From assembly GCA_947085825.1 (NCBI GenBank), contig CAMTXX010000078.1:1-29151 (forward strand): DNA of 29,151 nucleotides, read 5' to 3'. Both the position numbers and the translations under genes were made by a program. Numbering within the stretch: the stretch's first letter is position 1; each line of letters opens with the position of its first letter. Under the pieces are notes generated by a model, which was given only the letters and a program-made list of their open reading frames with translations, did no database searches and had not been told where the DNA came from. Positions 23,235 to 29,151 of the stretch are shown here, one piece after another. Source of the DNA: JAOUFP01 sp947085825. GTDB lineage: Bacteria; Nitrospirota; Thermodesulfovibrionia; Thermodesulfovibrionales; UBA6898.

Positions 23235-24551
23235 ATGGAACTTGTTGCCAATAATATAAAACAAAAATATTCCAATTTTATCGATGATATCATTGAGGAA
23301 CTGAAGATTGCCTACAATGAAGATTCAAAGCCGTGGGTGGTGGGCTTTAGCGGAGGCAAAGACTCGACAGCTCTTGTCCAGTTCATCTTTTATATGCTTA
23401 TGGATCTATCTGAAAGACAAAGACATAAAAAGGTTTTTGTTATTGCCTCAGATACGCTTGTTGAGATGCCTTCAATTGAAAAGCGGTTAATCAAAGAAGT
23501 GTCCCTTATGCAGCAGGCAGCAAGTAAGCTTAACCTTCCCATAGAAGTTCACAGGGTCTACCCTGCTTTAAATGATCGCTTCTGGGTAACTCTCATTGGA
23601 AAAGGATATCCATCTCCTGTGCCTCGGTTCAGATGGTGCACTGAAAGATTGAAGATAAATCCAACAAGCAAATTTATTATCGATAAGGTTTCGCAGTTTG
23701 GCTCAGTTGTTATTGTCCTTGGCTCAAGAATTTCCGAAAGCAGTACAAGAGCTCAGGTAATGGAGGCATACCGTATTGAAGGCCAAAGATTTAGATCGCA
23801 TTCAAATTTGCCTAAGGCATGGGTATATATGCCTATTCAAAATTTATCTACTACTGAGATGTGGGATTATCTTTTATCCGTTGACAATCCTTGGGGCGGG
23901 GATAATGACGGACTCGCCATGCTATATAAGATGGCAAGTGGCGGAGAGTGTCCCATGGTCATTGATGGGTCTACGCCACCATGCGGCAATAGTCGTTTTG
24001 GGTGCTGGACCTGCACAGTAGTTGAACGGGACAAGTCCATGGAATCGCTTGTTGCATCCGGTGAAGAGAAATTTAGACCGCTCCTTGATTTTAGGGACTA
24101 TCTTCGTCAAATCAGATACGATGATTCGGCAAGGATGAATAAAAGGAAAAATGGGGCGGAGGGTAAAGGTCCATTTACCTATGAAGCAAGGCAGGATATT
24201 TTAAAAAGGCTACTACAACTTCAGAGAGAAGTTGATGAAATGTTAATCCAGGGGGATGAACTTGCTGCCATACAGGAAATGTGGGCCATCGAAGGTCAGC
24301 CGGTAGATATGGTTGACCGAATATGGCGGCATGTTTATGAGGAGGAGCTTATGCCAGAGGGGAAAGATAATCCTGCGCTTTCGAAGGAAGAGCAACTATT
24401 GGAAGAGGTTTGTAAGGAATATGACATTCCTTTTGAGATGATGCGAAGGCTGAGAGATCTCGAAGAGGAGTATGGATCGCTCAGAAGACGGCATGGCTTG
24501 CCGGAGTTAATGAGGGAAACTGTCAAGCAACACCTTGGCGTAGAGGAATAA
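23235..24551 (+). CDS. dndC: DNA sulfur-modification protein DndC
   Basis: A 438-residue PAPS-reductase-like ATP pyrophosphatase. It activates the DNA backbone for, or helps deliver, sulfur in phosphorothioation. The PP-loop is GFSGGKDST (37-45). The core runs through FRWCTERLK (C135), and a cysteine set C239, C250, C257 and C260 (ECP ... PPC ... GCWTC) would hold the [4Fe-4S] cluster known in DndC. The GSRISES and ERDKSMESL stretches are also family-typical. It starts behind AAAGG and is followed 11 bases later by dndD. The sequence looks more A/T-rich than the housekeeping genes around it. The cysteine desulfurase partner (DndA or IscS) must come from elsewhere. Confidence 0.93.
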   Translation: MELVANNIKQKYSNFIDDIIEELKIAYNEDSKPWVVGFSGGKDSTALVQFIFYMLMDLSERQRHKKVFVIASDTLVEMPSIEKRLIKEVSLMQQAASKLNLPIEVHRVYPALNDRFWVTLIGKGYPSPVPRFRWCTERLKINPTSKFIIDKVSQFGSVVIVLGSRISESSTRAQVMEAYRIEGQRFRSHSNLPKAWVYMPIQNLSTTEMWDYLLSVDNPWGGDNDGLAMLYKMASGGECPMVIDGSTPPCGNSRFGCWTCTVVERDKSMESLVASGEEKFRPLLDFRDYLRQIRYDDSARMNKRKNGAEGKGPFTYEARQDILKRLLQLQREVDEMLIQGDELAAIQEMWAIEGQPVDMVDRIWRHVYEEELMPEGKDNPALSKEEQLLEEVCKEYDIPFEMMRRLRDLEEEYGSLRRRHGLPELMRETVKQHLGVEE

Positions 24552-24562
24552 ATCGGAACAAT

Positions 24563-26590
24563 ATGCTCTGGCGGAATTTAAATATATCAAAGCTCGAAAT
24601 GATGAATTTTAAGCGATTTTATGGTCACCATTCTCTTGATCTTCTCACCGATCCGGATAATGATAAAAACCTTATTCTCATCGGTGCTGAAAATGGAATG
24701 GGGAAAACCTCAATCCATGAGGCTATAAATTATGCGTTTTATGAATATCCTGACCTTCCTAAAATAACCACAAAGCCGGATTATCTAACTGCTGTCAGTG
24801 ACCGCTTGAATCGAAAGGCGCTTGATAACGGCGAGACAGAATACTGGGTTGCACTGGAGCTTAGTGCTGCACCACAGGGAACCCAAAGGCAGTTGCGAAT
24901 TGAACGACGCTGGGAAGTTGACCAGCATACAAGAAAAATTAGTGGTTCAAGGCTGGATATATTTGAGAATAAACGTCTTATTGATTGGGTTGGGGAAGAT
25001 GCATATCAGGATTTTCTGAGAAGCATCCTGCCTGCTACCATATCGCCATATTTTTTCTTCGACGGAGAAAAGATACAGGAATTTGCAGAAGATGAAAACT
25101 TTGAAATGATGAAAGAGGGGATTTTAGATATTCTTCATATCAACGTGTATCGGACGCTTATCAAAGATCTAAAACATCATGTTATTGATTCCATAGAAAA
25201 AAATGAAGTCCAACCGTACGAAAATGATGATTTATATAAATTGCTTGAAGAAGCCGAGAGAATAGAAGCCGAAATGCAGAAAAAGCAAGAGCGGCTTGAA
25301 GAAAATAGGAGAGAAAAAGATGAAGCCCAGGTAGCAATTAAGTTAAGTGACGAGGAGATAAGACGAATAGCACGTCCTGGTACGCCGAAAAGGGATGCGC
25401 TTCTTACTGAGCGGGTGCAAATTGAAGATGCATTGGACAGAATTAAACAGAGCATAGAAGATTCTGTCGACAATCTTCCTCTTCTCATGGGGAGATCCCT
25501 GCTTGTGTCTTTAGAAAAGACCTTAATCGAAGAACAATCAAATAAGGGTTTGTTTGAAAAAGATGAAGTTTTAAAAGAAAAACTTGCCCAAATAGAAAAA
25601 GAAGTTTTCAGTGTTCATCAGGAGATTCCTGACGAATTTAAACTGAGCAAAAAACAAAGCAAGCTATACAGAGAGCTGTTTCATGATATTAGCTACAATG
25701 TGTTTGAAATATCTTCAGAAAAGGCTAAACATATTTTGCATGACATAGGATCAGGAGAAAGACAGAAGATCGTCGAACGTATTTCAGATGCGAGAGCTGT
25801 GATACCGCAGATTGTGAGTAATCTTGATGAAAGAGAACGATTAACTAATGAGCTGCGCACTATTGAAAGCCAACTAAAAGCATCATCAGATGATCCTCAA
25901 ATCTCTGACATGTTGGAGAAGTCAGGTCTATTAAGGGAACAGTTAGGTCGTTTACAGCAAGAACAGGTAGAGATAGAGGCTGATTTGCAAAGATTAGGCG
26001 CTGACCTTGCAAAAATGAGAAAACAAATCGAAGATCGGCAGAGCAAGAGAGAGGCAACCACTCAAGCCAAGAAAGCAATCCGTTTGGCGCAGGATGCTCA
26101 AAAAGCTTTGCATGCATTCATAAAGAAACTTGCCCCTGAAAAGCTGACACTTTTAAAAGAAAATTTTGAACACATGTATAAACTTCTTAGAAAACCAGAA
26201 GACCCGGTACATAAGATAGAGATTGATAAAGACACCTGGAGAGTAATTCTTTATGACAATAAAAACAGACCTCTTGAAAAGAGAGTATTTTCAGCGGGAA
26301 TGAAGCAAATGTATGCGCTTTCACTCCTCTGGGCTCTATCAAAAGCTTCCGGCAGGGAATTCCCTATTGTTATCGATACGCCCGTAGGCAGATTGGATAA
26401 AAAGAATCGCTGGGCTATTTTTGAAAAATATTTACCAAAAGCGGGACAGCAGGTAATTGTACTATCAACAGACACAGAAGTAGACCTGGAGGCAGCAAAA
26501 AAATTAGCCCCTCATGTTGCCAAGCAGTATCGGCTTGAATATGATCCCACAAAAGAATCAACAGTTATTAGAGTCGGATATTTCTTTTAG
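24563..26590 (+). CDS. dndD: DNA sulfur-modification protein DndD (SMC/Rad50-like ATPase)
   Basis: A 675-residue ABC/SMC-type ATPase. The N-terminal lobe has Walker A GAENGMGKTS (41-50) and the DndD/Rad50-type SPYFFFDGEKIQEFAED (161-177). Two coiled-coil arms run about 220-275 and 395-500, rich in Glu/Lys/Gln. The C-terminal lobe has a signature FSAGMKQMYALSLLWAL (about 576-592) and Walker B FPIVIDTPVGRLD (601-613), with a VLSTDTEVD switch after it. DndD is thought to nick or open DNA and hold the modification complex through ATP cycles. There is no strong SD; it sits 11 bases after dndC, and dndE-herA follows after 8 bases. Confidence 0.92.
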   Translation: MLWRNLNISKLEMMNFKRFYGHHSLDLLTDPDNDKNLILIGAENGMGKTSIHEAINYAFYEYPDLPKITTKPDYLTAVSDRLNRKALDNGETEYWVALELSAAPQGTQRQLRIERRWEVDQHTRKISGSRLDIFENKRLIDWVGEDAYQDFLRSILPATISPYFFFDGEKIQEFAEDENFEMMKEGILDILHINVYRTLIKDLKHHVIDSIEKNEVQPYENDDLYKLLEEAERIEAEMQKKQERLEENRREKDEAQVAIKLSDEEIRRIARPGTPKRDALLTERVQIEDALDRIKQSIEDSVDNLPLLMGRSLLVSLEKTLIEEQSNKGLFEKDEVLKEKLAQIEKEVFSVHQEIPDEFKLSKKQSKLYRELFHDISYNVFEISSEKAKHILHDIGSGERQKIVERISDARAVIPQIVSNLDERERLTNELRTIESQLKASSDDPQISDMLEKSGLLREQLGRLQQEQVEIEADLQRLGADLAKMRKQIEDRQSKREATTQAKKAIRLAQDAQKALHAFIKKLAPEKLTLLKENFEHMYKLLRKPEDPVHKIEIDKDTWRVILYDNKNRPLEKRVFSAGMKQMYALSLLWALSKASGREFPIVIDTPVGRLDKKNRWAIFEKYLPKAGQQVIVLSTDTEVDLEAAKKLAPHVAKQYRLEYDPTKESTVIRVGYFF

Positions 26591-26598
26591 GAGAAGCA

Positions 26599-28092
26599 AT
26601 GGGTTTATTTAAAACATCTTTGGAAGCAAAAACTGAACTGGAATCATTTAGGAGGGCAACAGGCATAAGACCTAATATATGGGCAAGGGCTGCGTTAGGT
26701 TATTCCTTATCTCTTGAATCGTATCCTGACGAAAAAAACTATGACTCCAACGGGCAGGAATTTAATAAGGATGTATTTTATGGCAAAGATGAACCACTTT
26801 TCATGGCGCTCCTACGTCAACGACATGGAGTAATCAACGAAAGCGAAATAAACCGGTTAGTAAAGGCGCATGTTGAAAGAGGGATAAGGCAGCTCTGGAA
26901 AGAATTCGAGAGGGTCGGTAAAAGAGGCGACGAGTTTATAGTGTCGCTTCTCGAAACAATTGGCAAATCAGTATCATCAGAAGTTGAAGGCGATTTAAAC
27001 AGCGAAAAAATTTTTGAATCTGCAGATTTTAACATTACCGTTGAAATTGGGGAAGACCCTAAGACCGGGTATCCCCTTTCATATGTTATGAATGCTCCTG
27101 GATTATCACCGCATATTGCAATAATGGGCCGTACACGCAGTGGCAAAACAAGGACAGGACTAAATATGTTAGAGAAAATTGATGATCTGTCAAAACGGAC
27201 CGTGCCGTTTTTAATTTTCGACTATGCAAAAGGTGATATTGCCGGGAATAAAGACTTTATAAAATCCGTTGATGCGGCTGTAATAAAACTGCCGAAAGGG
27301 AAGATCCCGATGGCGCCACTTGCACTTTCGAGATATGATGATGAGAAAATCAAACTAGCAGCAAGGCGTTTTGTAGACACGATAAAATCAGTAGTACGTT
27401 TAGGGCCAAAACAATCTGATTCCTGTTTAAGAATAGTCAAAGAAGCATATAACAGAGCAGCAGGCGCTGCGCCTGACATTGAAGATGTGCTTTCTATTGC
27501 AGAAGAGTTTTATGAAGAAGAAGAGAAACAGCCGGATTCTCTCTTGGTTACTCTAAGAGATTTTGCAGATTTCCCAATCTTCAGGCCTGTAAAACAGGGC
27601 GAAGATCATGAATTTTTCAAGAAAAGCCATGTGATTGATCTTTCATCATTACCTGAAGGATTAAGAAAAATAAGTGTTTTCTTGATGCTTGACAGACTCT
27701 ATGCGGAGATTATGGAGCGACAAAACGCGCCTATTGATTCTAAAGGTTTCAGGCAAATGCGGCTTATTGTAGCTGTAGATGAGGCCCATAACTACCTTCC
27801 ATGTAAACAGCCAACCTTGGAAAAATTTGTGCGTGAATCAGCGTCAAAGGGAGTTGGAGTTATGCTCATGTCCCAGTCGCCTGACGACTTTGACCAGCCC
27901 AAGTATAACTTTGCCAAGGAAATGGGGCTTGTTCTTGTGTTTTCATGTTTTGTGCAGAGACCGAAGATGCTTGAAGCCTTATTGGGCGGCAATATTGATC
28001 CGCAGTTCATGTCCCAGCTCCAGCCCGGAATCGCAAAGACCCGGCTGCAAAACTCCTCACGGCCTGTTGATGTCCGGACCTGGACTCCGTAG
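26599..28092 (+). CDS. dndE: DndE domain fused to a HerA/FtsK-type ATPase
   Basis: A 497-residue protein with two joined parts. Residues 1-120 match the whole length of the DndE family: TGIRPNIWARAALGYSLSLE, YDSNGQEFNKDVFYGKDEPLF and ALLRQR, then AHVERGIRQLW. DndE binds nicked DNA in the modification complex. Residues 140-497 are a HerA-type hexameric ATPase core: Walker A GRTRSGKT (177-184), LIFDYAKGDIAG, Walker B LIVAVDEAHNYL (389-400) and MLMSQSPDDF (arginine-finger/sensor region). ATG is behind AGGAG, 8 bases after dndD. The open frame is continuous with no frameshift. No stand-alone dndE exists in the window. The helicase half may supply DNA translocation that elsewhere is provided by DndH. 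Confidence 0.9.
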   Translation: MGLFKTSLEAKTELESFRRATGIRPNIWARAALGYSLSLESYPDEKNYDSNGQEFNKDVFYGKDEPLFMALLRQRHGVINESEINRLVKAHVERGIRQLWKEFERVGKRGDEFIVSLLETIGKSVSSEVEGDLNSEKIFESADFNITVEIGEDPKTGYPLSYVMNAPGLSPHIAIMGRTRSGKTRTGLNMLEKIDDLSKRTVPFLIFDYAKGDIAGNKDFIKSVDAAVIKLPKGKIPMAPLALSRYDDEKIKLAARRFVDTIKSVVRLGPKQSDSCLRIVKEAYNRAAGAAPDIEDVLSIAEEFYEEEEKQPDSLLVTLRDFADFPIFRPVKQGEDHEFFKKSHVIDLSSLPEGLRKISVFLMLDRLYAEIMERQNAPIDSKGFRQMRLIVAVDEAHNYLPCKQPTLEKFVRESASKGVGVMLMSQSPDDFDQPKYNFAKEMGLVLVFSCFVQRPKMLEALLGGNIDPQFMSQLQPGIAKTRLQNSSRPVDVRTWTP

Positions 28093-28163
28093 CTGATAAT
28101 CTGGTTAACTGTTAAATGATGATAAAATGGCTTGGTGGCATTCCATAACTTTGTTACTTCAAT

Positions 28164-28198
28164 GAAGCTCCCTGCGGCAAGACCGCAGGGTATCTAAA
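28164..28198. terminator. CCCTGCGG-CAAGA-CCGCAGGG hairpin after the dnd operon
   Basis: A perfect 8-base stem at 28170-28190 inside the frame AGCTCCCTGCGG...CCGCAGGGTATC. That is a repeat type common in bacterial intergenic regions. It lies 77 bases after the dndE-herA stop and may end the operon transcript. The rest of 28093-28327 shows nothing further. Confidence 0.5.
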
Positions 28199-28327
28199 AC
28201 GGCAAGGTGTTTTTTACCGTATTCATTCCCGTGGCAGATGCAGATGGAAGACAACCAAAAAAACAGGCTGCTTTTTTCTCATCCTTGTCTCGTCCGTCTC
28301 TATTTTTACCTGCCGCGTTGCGCAGCT

Positions 28328-28779
28328 TCAATAAGGTATATACCTGAAATCCAACACCTCTCTTATCAGCTTGAAATCCTTCTCATTTCTTGTAATCAGA
28401 ACCGCTCCGATGTCTCTTGCGGATACGGCTATGAGAATGTCCGCAAGGAGGCCTTTGATTCTCAGGGGGTCAATTTTTTTGTCTTTTCTCAATTTCAACA
28501 TTACATTGCCGGCAACATACCATTGCCTTTCGGTCACTGTTGTAACAGTAAAATTGTTCTTTATCCTAAAAAAGCATTTAGCCACAGATTTACGCAGATT
28601 TACACAGATATATCAAAGACTTCTACAAACAAAGTGAATCACCTATTTGGTGAAGACTTTCGCTTAGAAGCGCCTACTTCTGGTATCTTTTCAGATGTTT
28701 GTTTTATCAGTGTTTATCCGTGGCCAACTGAGGTTTTTAGGATTAGAAATGAGGTGTCGAGGACTGCCTTCTGCCTCAA
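28328..28779 (-). pseudogene. vapC: VapC-type PIN-domain toxin, interrupted by a repeat element
   Basis: The 3' part (28563-28328) encodes the C-terminal half of a PIN nuclease: KGLLADILIAVSARDIGAVL, then ITRNEKDFKLIREVLDF, with the conserved Asp of the ADILIA motif. The 5' start lies on the far side of the element. TTG at 28779 overlaps the antitoxin stop (TTGA) and reads MRQKAVLDTSFL, the canonical PIN start with its catalytic Asp. A 179-base inverted-repeat element (28564-28742) separates the two. Joining them at the TTA duplication keeps the frame but gives only about 88 residues. About 40-50 central codons are therefore also missing. The toxin is not functional as read here. Confidence 0.8.
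28564..28742. mobile_element. Inverted-repeat element, copy B, inserted in vapC
   Basis: The left end TCCTAAAAAAGCATTTAGCC and the right end (reverse complement) TCCTAAAAACCTCAGTTGGCC share TCCTAAAAA and then GCCAC(A/G)GAT. TTA flanks both sides (28561-28563 and 28743-28745). The interior matches copy A at 1-140, with an extra agaag-cgccta-cttct mini-hairpin at about 28666. No ORF, so it is non-autonomous. Confidence 0.85.
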
Positions 28780-28973
28780 TTAAGCCCCTCAAATTTAAAT
28801 TTCCCCTTTGTATGCTCAATAAATTTCCTCATCTTTTCCTGATATATTACATCAGAAAGCGCGGATTCTATCGTCTCGGTCTCGGTTTTTGCCCCGAGTA
28901 TTTTTTGTGCATTCTTAATTAAGGCCCCGTCGAGCCTGAAATGTTTGGCCGTTTTTCTCACCGCAGTCAGCAT
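28776..28973 (-). CDS. VapB-like antitoxin
   Basis: 65 residues from the ATG at 28973 (GAAAGGAGG four bases upstream); an in-frame ATG at 29003 lies in the operator and is rejected. The pattern RLDGALIKNAQKILGAKTET, followed by ETIESALSDVIYQEKMRKFI, is typical of ribbon-helix-helix VapB-type antitoxins (DNA-binding strand and then two helices). The C-terminal tail FIEHTKGKFKFEGLN would wrap the toxin. Its stop overlaps the TTG start of the broken toxin gene. Without an active toxin it may persist only as a self-repressed regulator. Confidence 0.75.
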   Translation of the reverse strand: MLTAVRKTAKHFRLDGALIKNAQKILGAKTETETIESALSDVIYQEKMRKFIEHTKGKFKFEGLN

Positions 28974-28990
28974 ATGACCTCCTTTCGTTG

Positions 28991-29004
28991 ATTGTATATA
29001 CAAT
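28991..29004 (-). promoter_or_regulatory. Antitoxin operator/promoter palindrome ATTGTATATACAAT
   Basis: A 14-base perfect palindrome sits 18 bases before the antitoxin ATG, and TATAAA follows immediately upstream (29009-29004 on the minus strand) as a likely -10. VapB-type antitoxins usually bind such palindromes. The expected -35 falls beyond 29011, where insertion-sequence sequence begins. Confidence 0.6.
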
Positions 29005-29010
29005 TTATAA

Positions 29011-29151
29011 GGTTCCTCGCTGTTTAGAGTGGGTAAGATTGAAAAGGGTATGAGTGGAGGGGTTAAAATAGAGCATTATGAGAGATACAGATCTTTTTCA
29101 AATAGCGTTGGGGCTGACACCCCCGTGGCAGGTGTCGAGTGCGGAATTCAA
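29011..29151 (+). mobile_element. Left end of an ISL3-like insertion sequence (runs off the window)
   Basis: The sequence from about 29011 (GGTTCCTCGCTGTTTAGAGT) leads into a transposase start at 29078. The exact terminus is inferred from the change of sequence next to the antitoxin promoter. The right end and target duplication are outside the window. Confidence 0.5.
29078..29151 (+). CDS. ISL3-family transposase, N-terminal fragment (truncated by window end)
   Basis: ATG at 29078 reads MRDTDLFQIALGLTPPWQVS and then SAEF before the window stops. This closely fits the conserved N-terminus of ISL3-family transposases (LFQxALGLxPPWxV with an acidic/aromatic continuation). The rest of the DDE protein lies outside. 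GGAGGGG at about 29057-29063 lies 15 bases upstream, a little far for an SD. Confidence 0.7.
   Translation, partial: MRDTDLFQIALGLTPPWQVSSAEF

Noticed and set aside
23235..28092. SspBCD-type single-strand phosphorothioation system
   Set aside because: The large SMC-like second protein with DndD signatures and the DndE domain in the third gene fit the double-strand Dnd system, not SspB/SspC/SspD.
28238..28783. Plus-strand ORF of 181 codons
   Set aside because: It runs across the inverted-repeat element and antisense to the vapC remains; the reading frame is a by-product of repeat sequence.
1..29151. CRISPR array, tRNA or rRNA genes
   Set aside because: No regularly spaced direct repeats of 24-40 bases with unique spacers, and no tRNA cloverleaf or rRNA core, were seen on either strand.

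Overview
This window looks like a chromosomal segment from an uncultivated anaerobic, cytochrome-rich bacterium. Three multiheme c-type cytochromes, an NrfD/FeS quinone module and many short palindromic repeats would fit the Nitrospirota or a deltaproteobacterial-type lineage. That placement is inferred from gene content and was not tested against any database.

Positions 1-6542 are almost entirely on the minus strand. hemL is followed by an 11-heme cytochrome, a 4-heme cytochrome, a 16-cysteine ferredoxin subunit, an NrfD membrane subunit, a TorD-type chaperone and two F0 ATP synthase accessory proteins (AtpZ-like, AtpI-like). This is the electron-transfer half of a molybdoenzyme-like complex, with a maturation chaperone but no visible catalytic molybdopterin subunit. 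A parvulin lipoprotein (6649-7569) diverges from hemL. Then come a 135-bp element with terminal inverted repeats, a tiny lysine-rich ORF, and a probable structured small RNA with its own promoter. PBP1A, transketolase and a phosphohexomutase follow on the minus strand, separated by further palindromic repeats.

Positions 14205-17944 hold a two-gene operon that looks accessory: an AAA-type ATPase and a large ATPase-wHTH-TPR protein. Its strong promoter is overlapped by two copies of TTGTATAACAA. leuB-like, a 13-heme cytochrome plus cytochrome b pair (a probable quinol:cytochrome electron conduit) and trpD follow.

Positions 23141-28092 hold a compact DNA phosphorothioation (dnd) operon: dndC, dndD, and a third gene that joins a DndE domain to a HerA-type ATPase in one polypeptide. 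dndA, dndB and dndFGH are absent from the window. The promoter is overlapped by the palindrome TTTTACGTAAAA. This fused, minimal dnd operon is the most notable system here.

The right edge (28328-29151) holds a VapBC-type toxin-antitoxin locus. Its toxin gene is broken by a 179-bp inverted-repeat element, a second copy of which lies at the left edge of the window. The start of an ISL3-like insertion sequence abuts the antitoxin promoter.
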